64,000 nucleotides of DNA from Rhynchonema sp. JSB1_4. Its lineage: Eukaryota > Nematoda > Chromadorea > Monhysterida > Xyalidae. A program made the position numbers and the translations under genes. Shown piece by piece: positions 35,201 to 47,366 of this stretch. The notes under the pieces were generated by a model. That model had not been told where the DNA came from and did not search any database. It saw only the letters and a list, made by a program, of their open reading frames with translations. Location of the stretch: contig JASAMV010008944.1 of NCBI GenBank assembly GCA_030248065.1, positions 1 to 64,000 on the forward strand, read 5' to 3'. Position 1 is the stretch's first letter. Each line of letters opens with the position of its first letter.

Positions 35201-36186
35201 ATTGATTGGGTTGCAGGTCTACAATCGATCGAGCACGTCAAGGTCAATCACCCAATGATGGCTTATGGCCTGGTGGTGGTCACGGCTGATGGCATCAAGC
35301 TTGTCTATTCGGGGGACACTCGACCATGCGATGAATTGATTGCTGCTGGCCAGGATGCACATCTGCTTATTCATGAGGTTGGCGTGGTAGGACTTAGCTG
35401 ATTAATTTTGCGAGTTTGTGCAATGCTAAGGGTGGGGCGCAATTTCCATTCCCGCTTGGTGGCCTGACCGTGACCAAAGAACCAACTGTCCGATATCAAG
35501 TCGGTGATCGGGTCGGTGTCGTCGACCGATCACATCATTTGGTACAGTAGTAGATCCAATGCAATCCATCTGCTGTGACCGGTCACCAACCTTAGTACCA
35601 GCTAATATCGCATAAACTGGTGTTTGTGCTGTTCACAGGCCACATTCGAAACTGGTATGAACGCTGACGCCATCTTGAAACGACACTCAACGGTTGAGGA
35701 GGCTGTGGATGTTGCACAGAAAATGAGGGCCAAATGCACGTTGCTCACACATTTCAGGTTGGGCTAGTGATGCTCTTTGTGTCTGTTGCTGTTGTTTATT
35801 TTACTTCTTGGAACGACGAGAAAAGAAGTTTTTTTCCTCTGTGATTGGAGTCGCACTGACGATGTCTTGGTGCCAATTGCCAATCACAGCACCATTTTCA
35901 GTGTTACATTTTCAGTCCCCGTTACGCGCGAATTCCCCTTCTTCCCGCTGATCTGCCCTCCAACATCAGTGTGGCCAGTGACTTCATGTGCGTCACGGCG
36001 GGGCAATTTGCCAAAATCGGCAAGCTCGTTCCCGCGCTGCAGAAGGTGTTCGAAACTGACATCACCTTTTTGCATCAGGAAACGAAACGCAGAATTCAGA
36101 AGGAGAAAAGGGAGGAAATGGATAGGGAAAGATTGGGCCAACAGACAATGGAATCATCGTCGAATAATATTGGATGTGATAAATAG
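29284..36186 (+). CDS. ELAC2: tRNase Z, long form (ELAC2)
   Basis: Endonuclease that removes the 3' trailer of nuclear and mitochondrial tRNA precursors. Sixteen exons: 29284-29402, 30249-30432, 30751-30894, 31079-31163, 31238-31342, 31482-31669, 32034-32247, 32434-32539, 33468-33706, 33771-33839, 34017-34163, 34430-34585, 34807-34965, 35217-35377, 35639-35757, 35916-36186; sum 2466 bases, 821 residues (human about 826). The N-terminal degenerate half has YLFNCSEGTQR. The catalytic half has GTCSAVPSRYRNVS, LLMDCGEG, the zinc motif SHMHQDHYLG (HxHxDH intact), VYSGDTRPCDEL, LLIHE and HFSPRYARIP. The open frame has no ATG upstream of 29284, but a further 5' exon cannot be excluded. A hAT-like MITE lies in the intron 32540-33467. 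Donors at 34586, 34966 and 35378 (GTTGG) are unusual. TGAAACATCA occurs in exon 11 and, inverted, in intron 1. Confidence 0.96.
32949..33423. mobile_element. hAT-like MITE H6 (TGTCGGGTGTCGGGT arrays)
   Basis: Ends TAGGGTTAGAG and CTCTAACCCTA, flanked by the exact 8-base duplication GTGTCAAA. Arrays of TGTCGGGTGTCGGGT face each other from both ends. Lies in ELAC2 intron 8. Confidence 0.88.
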
Positions 36187-36861
36187 ATGTTTTGTGCATT
36201 TTTTTGTTTGAGCCCTGATCCGTGCTGTGCTCGACGATTGTCTACAGCTCCCCAGCTTCCAAGTTTTATGTGGTTCGCTATGTGAAAGATAGATTAGTTG
36301 TCGTTCCAAGCCTAAAAACAAAGCCTGAATATGCCACAGCGCTTAGGCAGGACCGCTTGGCTATTGCTCAACGCTAGGCCAAAGCCTAAATGCAAGTGTA
36401 AGCCTAAACGTAACCACATGCTTAACCTTGGCCCTAGTTCTCCAGCATCTCCCACAAACCTGACGGATGATCACGGGTGGAGGAGCAGGACTTGGAAACT
36501 GGGGAGTTTATGCAATCTACTATGCTGGTCAAAATTGTGCCTGGTTGTCAATGCTCTTAAAAATATATTGCCAGATTTTGAATGAAATAGTTCTCGGATC
36601 ATTTTGATAGGAACAAATAAAAACAACCTTTGGTCAGTCGTTGTGTCGTTGGTGAATCGCTATGGGTGTCATCTGGGTGCTTTCCCAAAAAGCCTTTGGT
36701 TCTGGTCTTTACCGACAAAACGATTGATAGGGAAAGCTCAAATAACAAAAATAGAATCGTTATCAACGCAGGTCGATTTTAGAAGCTGCGGGTGCAAATG
36801 ACAACATGGCCCAAAAGAGTCTTCGATTTTGCTGAAGGTGGAGGCGCATGCTTCATCCAAT

Positions 36862-38996
36862 ATGGCTCTATGCAACAGTCTAGTGGGAAACGATGATTCT
36901 AAATGCGAGTCGTCCTCACGCGACGAAGAAGAGAAATCAGCAAGCAACAATTGTGGCGACCAGGCAGCTGAGGCGGAGCAGCCACTTTCAAAAAAACAAC
37001 AGAAAAAGCGGAAACGACTCGAGTTGAAACGAAAGTTATGGGAGGAAAGAAAGGTCGGTTGGAGATTGAAATAACTACGTTTTGATAAGTGGTTGTGCAA
37101 AGTATAACTTACAGGGAGAACGTCGGTCTCGCGATAAAGAACGAAAGAAGAAGAGGTTGGCTGATCTTCGAGCACAAGGTTGATTTGTTAGCTTTTTGTA
37201 CAACTTGTTGCTGCAATGTTTTCGTTTGCAATTAGAAATGTTTGGCTCATCGTGATCTGGTATGCATATGCATGTTGGTTCTTGCCAATTGCGTAGCTTG
37301 ATGCACAGACCTCCACAACCAACTCTATCCAATAGACTAACACTCTTGAAGCATCTTGATTTAGGTGTACCCCTGCCACCCGATCGCAAACGACTCAAAG
37401 CACACACACTGGCCACATCAAAGTGCAAACAGAGGATCGCTATTGATATGGCCTATGACGATTTGATGTCCGATAAGGATCGATGCCAGTTGGTTTTTTT
37501 AAATTACAATTTGTCATTCATGTTCGTTCGTGCTTGTTTCTTTTATCAAAAGTACTTCAGATGTGTGCACCAACTTGCCTTCTGTTACGCTGCCAACCGT
37601 CGGCTGCCTGACCCGACACAATTGTATGTCGTGCATTTCACTGGGCACACCCGACAGGTAGTGCATGTTGTTGTTTGATCGGATTTAGTCTGTTCACTGC
37701 TTGCTATTATAGTTTGGCCATATTTTGCGAAATACACATGTATGTCCAAAGTCCAAATAGTGATACCGGTATTGCAAACGTAGTAGGTTTTGCATTTCTA
37801 TGTATTTTTTAACTTGTGGATTGATCTTTGCATTATTTTCGTTCATTCCTTTCCCTTGTTTAATGCTGCCCGTGAAATATTACTGTATGGGCTTAAATTC
37901 TTGGAGAAATGTTTCAACTGCTCTTTGGGACAGTCAACAGGAGATAGATTTATGGATGGAAGCCACTTTTGCATCATCATCTCTTGCTGTCCAAACACAA
38001 CTGTGAGCATGGTACCATGGGCAGTTTTCTACCGACCACAACTGTGAAACATCATTCAGATCTACGACTCCGTGCCGCACCGTGCCAACTGGGACATCAA
38101 TGTGCGTGCCGAATCACTCAGTGACCTGTTCAATGCATCTGACATTGTCTACCTGACCAGTGATAGCGAGAATGTGATTGAGGTGTTGGATGACACTAAA
38201 GTTTATGTGATTGGGGGGCTCGTGGATCACAATAGTCACAAGGTGCGCTGCTTTGAGGCTTAGTTTTTTATTCGACTTTTCTGGTTGCCAGTCGGTGACG
38301 GATTTTTTAGTTCGTTCTAGCAAGATGTTCGTTAGTCATTTTTGAATGACAGATATTTCGAAATTTACTGCTGCCACTAATTGTGACGTGCGTAGAAAGT
38401 TTCCTAACTCACGCTTTCCAATCGGATCACCAAGTATGCTATCAGTCTAGTCAAGATATTGGCGTGAGAGTAACGTGGTATATTGTAGCATTTATAATAA
38501 GTGGCCTTTCCATTTCCATGTGCTTGAGCTGCTGCCGCCAGTCGTGGATTTACCAGGAACTGACCTGGTGATGTATTGAAGAAAGCCAGCGGTCTAATCG
38601 GATCTCGCACTTGCATTCTATCTTCAGGGCGTATGCCATAACCGTGCCGTGAAACATCAGTGGGCGCACGGCCGTTTGCCAATCGATCAGTTCATCAAAT
38701 TGAAATCGCGTCAAGTGCTCACCGTTAATCATGTTTTTGAAATTCTGGCCAATTTCATACAACATCAGAATTGGGAGCAAGCTTTCCACGCAATCATTCC
38801 GAAGAGGAAAGGTGTCGAAGCGAGAAAGAACGCAAAAGAGAGAAATCGAGGGAAAAATGATGAGAAAACGACGAAGTTCGCTGAAACTCAAGCGCAAGAT
38901 GAGCTGATCAGGTGTGAGAGCGTAGAGGTGACGATGGCCGAAAATGAGGCAATTGCGGAGGCAAATACGAACAAAGGTCTGAAGTCAAGTGAATGA
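36862..38996 (+). CDS. TRMT10: TRM10-type tRNA methyltransferase, canonical copy
   Basis: SPOUT-fold enzyme that methylates purine 9 of tRNA (m1G9/m1A9). Exons 36862-37053, 37115-37178, 37365-37488, 37561-37657, 38060-38242, 38628-38996; 342 residues (human TRMT10A 339). N-terminal Lys/Arg-rich coiled region ([15 protein letters not shown]), then [25 protein letters not shown], the catalytic [10 protein letters not shown] with its Asp, LPIDQF and the conserved [11 protein letters not shown] loop; acidic/Lys tail. Starts 676 bases after ELAC2 on the same strand. Upstream in-frame sequence from about 36829 has no ATG. TGAAACATCA occurs at 38045 (next to the exon-5 acceptor) and 38650 (exon 6). 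Confidence 0.95.
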
Positions 38997-39308
38997 TACG
39001 TCAATCAAGGTTGAGAAAGCAACCAATCGTGTTACCGATTGTGGTGTGTCTTCTTGACTTTGTGATCAACACACTTGTTGTGCATTACGTTGTGTGTATG
39101 TAAACATGGTGTGTCAATAGAGCGTGCTTTTGAAATGGATGATTTGTGTTTTTGGCAAACCAGCACTCCACAAGTGCTGTTATATATCTGTTGGTACGTG
39201 CTCAAGTTAGCAAATGTGTCTGCATGTATGCATATGATTGCAGACGTATTGTCTTGTTTGTTGGTCAATGTTCATCTCTCGTGCGCTGTAAATCTGTCAG
39301 AAGCTGGG

Positions 39309-42300
39309 ATGGAGGAAACGACTGAATCTGTACATGATAATACGGGCAGGACTGGCGCCAAGATCTGCGGCGAGAAACTGGATCAACAGGAACCGTCAAG
39401 CGAGACGGCGATAATGGGTGGCCCGAAAAGACGTCGCAAGAGGCACAAACATCGGAAGGCCAAAAATCGGGGCAAGAAGAAGCACGGCAAGGTGCAGGCA
39501 CATTTTCTTGGCACGTCCGTCATGAGTAAATGCGCCACGAGTGGTGTGCCGTGTCCCGCTGCCACCGATGTGCCCCACTTGGAGCCAACTTGCAGCAGCA
39601 CAAGTAATAATAACCAGTCATCGAATTCCGTCTTTCCCAAACCCCGATACCCGAACATGCACAAGCATGGGGGCAAACGAAAGGAACGGATCGAAATGCA
39701 GTGCTCTACACGAAATCTTGCAGCTCAAGGTTTGTGGCTGTGCTGTGCCGTTTCTCACTCCGACTTGGGTTGGGGGCTCTGACACGAACCCGACAGTCTC
39801 TCTTGCAAATGTTGCTTTCTAAAGGTACAAGATCATGAATAAGTATCGGCCATAACCTCTTGTTTGTTGCAATTTACATTTTGCATTGCATTTCTTTCGC
39901 ATTGTGATTTTTGAATGTTATTCTCAGATCACGTTTAGCTAACAATTCTTGGGCAAATCTCTGGTGTGTGACCCGACTGTTGCTGCGATCCCGACAAAGC
40001 CGACACCGGTCTTGTAATTATGCTTCTTTCACTTAATCTTCTTATTTATGTATTATTGAGTGGGTGTCGACGCTATAAACTAACTAACAAAGCCGACACC
40101 CGACAGTTCCCGAAACCTAGTGAGTCTTGCAGCGTGTTTGGTTGCCCGTTTTGACCGGTTAAGGTGTGCACCTGGCCATCGTCAGTGATTTCAAAAACAT
40201 TTGCTAGCTTTTTCATGCTCACATAAGAACCCAAACAAAGTTGCTGCCTTTTTCAGTTTCCCAATTGTCCCCACTGTCAAACGACAAGCGAAAACGACGT
40301 GCAATGAATGAATCGAACAATCAGCAAATCATTGTGATCGACATGGCTGACGACAACGCATCCGTTTCTGGCGAACAAAAGTCGACATTGAGGTCGAGAT
40401 GCCATAGGTATATTTGGGGTCATGTGGTCATCTCTGGTGCACAGGCAAAGCAATCAGCCAAGCAGCATACCACGTTACTGTGGAAGTTAATTGCATATTC
40501 GGCTTCTTACAAAGTGACCGTTCGATGAAGTTTGTTTACTAAAACCTCCTTCATAAATCAGGGCCATATCGGAATTGCACAAGTGCTACGACGCCAATCG
40601 CCAACTGTCGAATCCAATGCAGCTGCACGTGGTTGACTTCAATGGTCGGACTCGGGAGGTGAGTCTTTTTTCGCACAGATGGTGTAAAACAAGGGCGAAT
40701 CCACGGGGCCATTCCCCCTTTGGTCCATTTGGCCCATGAAGGGGAGGAAAGGGGACCCCTTAAATTGCAGGAATTTCACTCTGATACGGTTCAGAAGTCA
40801 AAGATAGCGCGCTTCGCGCATCATACGGATTCAAGTACTAATTTGAGACACTGGCCACCAGACATTCCAATGGCCAACTACTGTATGAGACCAACTTGTA
40901 TCTGAGTGGAGCTACCCCTTTAACAGAAACCACAATTAAATACGTAATCGTGCAAAGATGGGAACAGACAAATATTTCGAGCTTCGATAGTTCTGATTTC
41001 GGCCAGCGTAAACTTGTTCCTTTTGCGCTGCTCTCCACCTCACAATCTCAATCAATTTCGAAGTGGTTCTCATTTACGAGAGTCATGTCATGTGATGAAG
41101 ACAGATCCGATCCCCCAATTACGAAGTTTTATGCTAGATGTCATTTTATGATTCGGGATCGGACGCGGGTGCGTGGGTGTGGGTGTGTGGTTCCTAAGGG
41201 TCGGTGTGGGTGTGTGACACTTTCAAATGTGTGGGTGGGTGGGCTTTTCAACAGCGTTGGTGACGCACACCCACACCAACAAAAGGAGCAAATTTTTTTC
41301 AGCATTGATGTTTTGCCTTTGAAAAGAATGATCAATTCTTGGATGTTCAATCAATTCAACGTTGATGTTTTCAGGCTGGAAAAAACGGGGTTTTGTTAAA
41401 ACATGAAATTGCTGTGGGTGTGTGGGACCCCCCAGATTCCGATCTCTGTTTATGATTTCATGTTGTCAGCAAAATTGCATCTATAAATAAACAGAGATAA
41501 CAGGTTTGTCACCTGGCATGTTCGCACTCGTCCTGGGTTTCTTAAAAGGACGAAATGACAAAACTCACTGCCGTTAGTTGCATCATAATTCCATTACAGT
41601 TGTACGATGCATCATCGATTCGCGACCACTGGGACATCCATTTGACCACCGATTCACTCGATGAAACATTCAATCAGCGTGACATTGTCTACCTGACCAG
41701 TGACAGTGACCAAGTGCTTGAAACATTGGACAACGATAAAATCTATGTCATTGGGGGACTGGTCGATTATGACAATCAGGTCAGGACTATCTCATAAGTA
41801 ATAATATGAATTGTGCATCTTGTTTTTGTCACCCATTTCTACTGAAATACTAATCTGCGCGCGCGATATTGTACATAGTATAATATGTAAATTAACGAAT
41901 GTTTCTGGATTTTCTGAAAGCTGAAATGTCGGGCAGCAAAAACTTGATCGAATGGAAAGTCCAACGCCGTCACATCGGAATGTCCCGAGTTCAAGAAACT
42001 GTCATGTTTAAGATGTGCAGATCTGATTTGATCACCAATTTCAACACCAACCTGAATTTCAGGGTGTGTGTCTGCAACGAGCCGTCGACCACAACTGGTG
42101 TCACGCGCGTCTACCGATCGACCAACTAGTTGGCAATATGCCAATTGCGCTCAGATCCAGTCACATATTCCGAATGTTGCGTGATTGTCAGCTGCATCAC
42201 AACTGGGAACGGGCGTTTTATGCGTCGTTTTCGAAGGACGAATTGGCAACCGTGACCCTGCCAGCACAGTATCCGGGCAGTGCTGAGGCACACAAGATGA

Positions 42301-42500
42301 AAAGGAAGCAACCAAGATTTCGGCACCAGAACAGTCCAAAGCGCGCGAATGTCGAGCCGGCGACCCCTCCAAGCCGCGGAGCTTTCTCACTGAAACGCAA
42401 AGAAGACCGTGTGAATCATAAGAAAACTGACAAACCCAAAAATCTGAAACAGAAATCTTTTGTTCGCCGTGGTCTGAGTCATCGTCTGATACAAATGTGA
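39309..42500 (+). CDS. TRM10-type methyltransferase, divergent paralogue
   Basis: Tandem paralogue of the gene ending at 38996, 313 bases downstream. Exons 39309-39729, 40257-40407, 40562-40658, 41600-41779, 42063-42500; 428 residues. Long basic N-terminus (KRRRKRHKHRKAKNRGKKKH), then the TRM10 fold: [34 protein letters not shown]. The catalytic Asp is kept, but HN after it has become YD, and the conserved VNHVFE loop is replaced by LRSSHIFRM. Exon structure over the domain matches the first copy. A start further upstream in the open frame (ATGs from 39075) is possible. A hAT-like MITE (41153-41448) and a short non-LTR fragment (40008-40088) lie in introns. Polyadenylation signal AATAAA near 42637. 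Confidence 0.9.
40008..40088 (+). mobile_element. Severely 5'-truncated non-LTR retrotransposon tail
   Basis: 81 bases ending GACGCTATAAACTAACTAAC, flanked by the exact 12-base duplication AAAGCCGACACC (39996-40007, 40089-40100). The same tail ends the insertion at 43419-43984. Lies in intron 1 of the divergent TRM10 gene. Confidence 0.85.
41153..41448. mobile_element. hAT-like MITE H5 (GTGGGTGTG arrays)
   Basis: Ends TCGGGATCGGACGC and GATTCCGATCTCTG, flanked by the exact 8-base duplication TTTATGAT. GTGGGTGTG units at both ends point inward. In intron 3 of the divergent TRM10 gene. Confidence 0.85.
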
Positions 42501-42913
42501 TCGTAATCTCGATTCGATTTTTATTCAGCACTGCTGCTGTGATTTTATCAACTGCGCAGTGCGTATAATTTGGCATGATAAATTTTCGAAGCAGTGTATC
42601 GCAGGTTGTCTTTGTGGTGTTCTGTAGTTGTACAATAAAATCAACATTGTTCCACTCAATGACACTGTTACCTTGCCATCATAAGATTGTTTCACGATAA
42701 TCATTGTCCTTATTTATGCAGAGCACAGGATTCTGTCACTACATCTGCCACTCCCGTGATCCTCTCGAATCAACATGCCGGATGCTCGATATAAGCCGAT
42801 GGATTTCTGTCGGTCAGTTAATTTCTGTATGATTAGCCTTTCAGATTGTTTTATGATATTTCTAATACAAATGCTATCAGTTTTGCATTTTCTTGTATTA
42901 TTTACACAGCCAA

Positions 42914-44854
42914 ATGCGTTGGTGGGAATGGGTGCTGGCGGTGGTGATGATACTTGCACCTTTGGCCGGCGGCTTCGTCGGTGCTCGGTCATTCAACACC
43001 GGGGCATATAAGGTGCGTCTGTGGAGTGATCATTTGGTCGTTTGATATTGTTAGTGATTTGGGCTATTCCATGGTTGAAAACAACGACCAGACTGCGTCA
43101 GTCGGCAAAGTCAGATTTTCGCACTGTGCCATGTCGTTCGGACACTAATTCCGAGAATTGGTGCACTAATGGCGACCAGCGTGAACGTTGTTCCACTAGA
43201 TCGGATGAGCAATTTCTACCTCTACACACGTCGAAATTAGTGCTCCAACTCCATCGCAAGGTAAAGTCCAATTGCCAACAAACTGTCTTGGTCTGGTCCA
43301 ACAAACAGTCGGGGCTGCAGAGTTGATACTGTTTGTGCTATTTTCGTGGAGCTGTGTTAGTAATTGTCGTGTGCCCTAACTAATCGCTGCAACTATTGGG
43401 TGTTGACCGAAATATTGGGGGCCGAGGCGAATACCTTCCCGTGGTGGCGCCCGAGCAACGACGCTGCCGCTGTGGCAAATGGCAGCGCCGGCCAAATTCG
43501 CCGAAAACTTTCCGATTAATGGAACCATGCGCAAGCCGGAGCCCCGAGTGGCACCACATTGGACTACTGGCCTGCAAGGACAATGTGGGAAGGGGCGATG
43601 GTCCTCCTGAGCGGCTGGCCACCGCGGAAAAAGATGCGCTACGGACACAAAGATGAACGATCTAACAGATTGCTTTCGGATTTTATGTCACAGTATTCCG
43701 CACCGTCCGGTATTGCATCGTTGTACATTGTTGTGGCTCTGCCTGCGTACATTTAATTTCTGATTGCATGTTGTCTGTGTCTGTCTGTCCGTGATTTCGT
43801 CCACCTTCTCACCCTTTCCTGTCTTGGTTTTGTGTTTATTTTTCATTCCCGTAACTTGCACACCCTGTTTTGTATTTATTTTCATGTCCGTAAACTCCAC
43901 ACCCGGTCTTGTAATTAGGCTTCTTTCATTTAATCTTCTTATTTATGTATTATTGAGTGGGTGTCGACGCTATAAACTAACTAACCGAAATATTGGTGGC
44001 CTTGTTTTGCAGCGTGGCGAGTTCCAATCACCCGATTTCGCCCCTCCCTCATGGGTGTTCAGTCCGGTTTGGTCCATCTTGTACCTGATGATGGGCGTCG
44101 CGTCGTTCTTGGTGCTCAAATGTGGTCAGTTATGATGATTTTGGCTAAAATATACCCATTTTATTGTTGTTTCTTTATTCGGAGTGTTGTACTGTATGTA
44201 TAAACATAGCATGTGCATGAATATCATTGATAATAATACCCTGCGCCAGGCAGCTGCGAGTGTTGCGCGCGATACTGACGCAGTGTCGTGGCTGACATTT
44301 CTATGTGCAGCTTCTCGGCACGGACAGCTAAATCCTGTTTACAGCACACCACACACAACATCTGACAGCGGCATGATAATCTTACTATACATACATTGTG
44401 AAACATCAGCAGTGAGTCAGTCATCTATTGCATTGCAGGTGGTGGTTTCAATCGGGAAACGGTGCCTCCATTGCTGATATACTTGATACACCTGATCATC
44501 AATTGGTTGTGGACGCCCATGTTCTTCGGATTCGGACAGTTCGCAATGGTCGGTCGGTCAGTAGAGACAAATTGGAAGATTTTGCCTGGATCGTCATAAT
44601 GACCCGTAGGTAGGAGAAATTGAATTTGATTCATCACGGCAATCATTGTAATGTTTCAGGCTCTGGCCGATATCGGCGCCATGTGGGCCCTTGCATTGGC
44701 TTGTGTGATCACATTTGTGAATCCCTCTCTGATTGCTGCCTGCTTGATGGTGCCCTACTTGTTGTGGCTGTCATTCGCCATGGTGTTGAATTACTCGATT
44801 GTGTGTTTGAATGGCGCGTCAATCAACGGGACCAATACGACCTGGGGATTTTAG
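42914..44854 (+). CDS. TSPO: Translocator protein TSPO
   Basis: Outer mitochondrial membrane protein with five helices that binds cholesterol and porphyrins. Exons 42914-43012, 44013-44124, 44439-44548, 44660-44854; 171 residues (human 169). Recognisable: LAPLAGGFVGAR, F.PPSWVFSPVWSILYLMMGVAS, INWLWTPMFFGFGQFAM, ALADIGAMWAL, and VPYLLWLSFAMVLNYSIVCLNG, which fits the cholesterol-recognition region. The N-terminus is short and hydrophobic as in the family. Intron 1 holds a non-LTR insertion that ends 28 bases before the exon 2 acceptor. Confidence 0.96.
43419..43984 (+). mobile_element. 5'-truncated non-LTR retrotransposon in TSPO intron
   Basis: Flanked by the 12-base duplication CCGAAATATTGG (43407-43418 and 43985-43996). 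The 3' end GACGCTATAAACTAACTAA is shared with 40008-40088. The 5' part has open frames, but no reverse transcriptase motif remains. Confidence 0.88.
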
Positions 44855-44859
44855 GCTAC

Positions 44860-46160
44860 AGTCCACACTCTTTGTGGTGACATGAGATTTGGGCCCGTCA
44901 TTTTTGGCAACTGTAAGAATATTCAGAATTTACAGAGTGCTAATTTGGAGGTGAACCCCAAAAATCTCGTTTTAACTTTCACTATGTATGCAGAATGTCA
45001 CTGTGAAAGAAGTGCACTGTATTGCATTTCTTGTGGATGTATTGACGGTTGACTTGTTGAACTTATCGGTAATTCGGTATCTCCCGAACTTTGTATTTTT
45101 CATTTTGAAATAATGTTATTTGCATAATCAATAGTTATGGTTCATGGAATATGCATTGTTCTAATTATGTTTCGCTGTTCTTTTACTCTCTCCACCAGGA
45201 TGCTTATTTTCGGAATTCTATTTCCTTGTATTGGGTTTTTTCTGTTTTCAAGGTGCTGGTTGCCGTAATCAAACACTATACGATTACATAATGTTCTGTG
45301 TATTTATCTTTCATGCTTTAAACTCCGAATCATCTACATATAACGCATACATTATCCGAGGATCTCTACTTTCCCGTTCATGACATACTGTACATGAATA
45401 AAAATGCAATTTCTGTTGAACAAAAGTGCTTTGTGTTGCCAGCCCAGATCCAATCCAGCTATCGGCGTTTCTGGCTTGGCCTTCTTTTTTTTTTGAAGAA
45501 CGAAATTCTACATGAGAAAGGGCACACGGGTAACAACGGGAGCATACCTATGTGCATACATGTCCGTCATCATTCATAATTGATGTGGTCATTGTGCATT
45601 GTCGTGTGTGTCACAGTTGTGTGCCCTGGAGACCAGTAACTGACAACAAAGTGCTCGCACAGTCGATGGTCGCATATGGCCTGATCATCAAGGGATACTG
45701 CGTGGTTTGGTCTTTCGGGAAAGGTGTCTAAAAGTCCCACCCAACATTCTGTTTTAGTAGATGTGCCAGGTGAACCAAGCTACATTTTTACAGTCCGGTT
45801 TGGCATGTGACCCAGCGGCATTGTTCCGCGACTTGCCTAATTAGTTCGGGTTCCTGCCCACATGCGTGAGTGCCTTGTTGTCTGCGGAAGAAGATACCTT
45901 TTTGAGATACGCATTCGCTTCCGGTTTTTTGTTGGATTTCCTATAACATGCTTGTTTCATTGTTGTTTGTCCGTCATTTACGCATATATTCGCATTACCT
46001 GTGTACCTGTTTAGCAATCACAGCTCCTACGTGTCGTTTGATCCTTTTTATTGCGATTCGCCCTGATCCCAGACGTGTCTCGTTATGATGACCATGCAAC
46101 TTGGATTTGACCTTAGTATACTCCCAACATTACATCAGGCAGAAGTTGTAATGCTTGTCC
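44860..46160. other. Gene-free stretch after TSPO
   Basis: AT-rich; first clear AATAAA near 45400. No exon or repeat that I can support. Confidence 0.5.
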
Positions 46161-46164
46161 ATAA

Positions 46165-46344
46165 AGATCGAGCGGGCGGGTTCGTCGGCTGTGCTTTTAC
46201 TCCGGTCCCAAAGTTGAGTATAGATCGAATAGAATAGAATGGAATTACAATGGATCACGCTTAAATATCACTTTGGATGACACGTCACTAAAGAAATACG
46301 CGTAGAAGCTACGTTATGGGGTAAATACCAGTTATACTGCTTCT
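46165..46344 (-). repeat. 3' LTR
   Basis: 180 bases, near-identical to 49470-49649. Termini AGA...TCT rather than the usual TG...CA. Confidence 0.9.
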
Positions 46345-47366
46345 TCTTCCCCTTTTAGCGAATAAGAGTGATCAGTTCTTCTTCGTGGTAGAGAAAGAGC
46401 ACAGGTTCACGTCAGCGCTAACATGTCCTTGCGAAGCGATTTGAAAGTTGTTAATTGACTTGAATTTTCTTGGTCTTCAATTCGTAGGTTATCTGGACAG
46501 ATAGGAGAGAATAGACCTGAAAAGCTAAAGGAAAATTTTGAAAATATTCCATGGTTGTTGGTGAAAGTGGCCAGACTGCAAGGCGGTTAAAACGCGCAAC
46601 TAGGCACTGGCCAAAACAATAAAACTCACAACCTTCAACTAAACAGCACAAATCGAGCAACATAAATGAATCCATAAAATGCTGCAAATTCACAACTCAA
46701 AGCAAAACTTTAAAACTCATTTTCATTCACCGCATCTCATCGCCGATTCAGACTTCTGCTGATCTTTCCGGCTGATCGTACTCCATCCACAGTTATCTTC
46801 AGCGATGTCCCATAACTTCACCACAAAATTCAATCTAATTGCTCTCATTTCTTTGATCAGTGTTCTAACTTGCAAAACACTGACCTCAGGGAAGTGAAAC
46901 TTTACAAATTGCTTGGGCACTGAGCTTCATTCGAGACGACGCGCTTGGCAAAACTCAACTAACACAGAAGCCACCAAGCTCATTTAAGGCTGGGACAGTG
47001 CATATTGGGACCGAAACATGCACAACGACCTCCCAACTCGTTGTCTTTCCAACTCTAAGCAACAAAAAATCAAAACCAATATTTGCCTCATGCCTCAAAT
47101 CCTAAAATCCTCAGTCATGTGCAACCACAAATATCGACTGCTGCTGTCGTCACCTTCGGTTTCTTTTCACCAAAGACGACCACTACTGCAGCACATAAAA
47201 CAAAACAGCTCCATGCAACACAACAATACACGGGCCAAACACAACCATAAAACAGCACATATCAAATATTTTTTTGTATTTTTTATTTTATATTTTTTTG
47301 GATTTTTTCATTGTTTTCTAATACAAACATACATATCCATCTTTCCACATTCTAGGCCATACTTCA
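46345..47366. other. Internal non-coding part of the LTR element
   Basis: About 1 kb between the Gag stop and the polypurine tract. No pol domain is visible in any frame; probably deleted or replaced. Confidence 0.6.
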
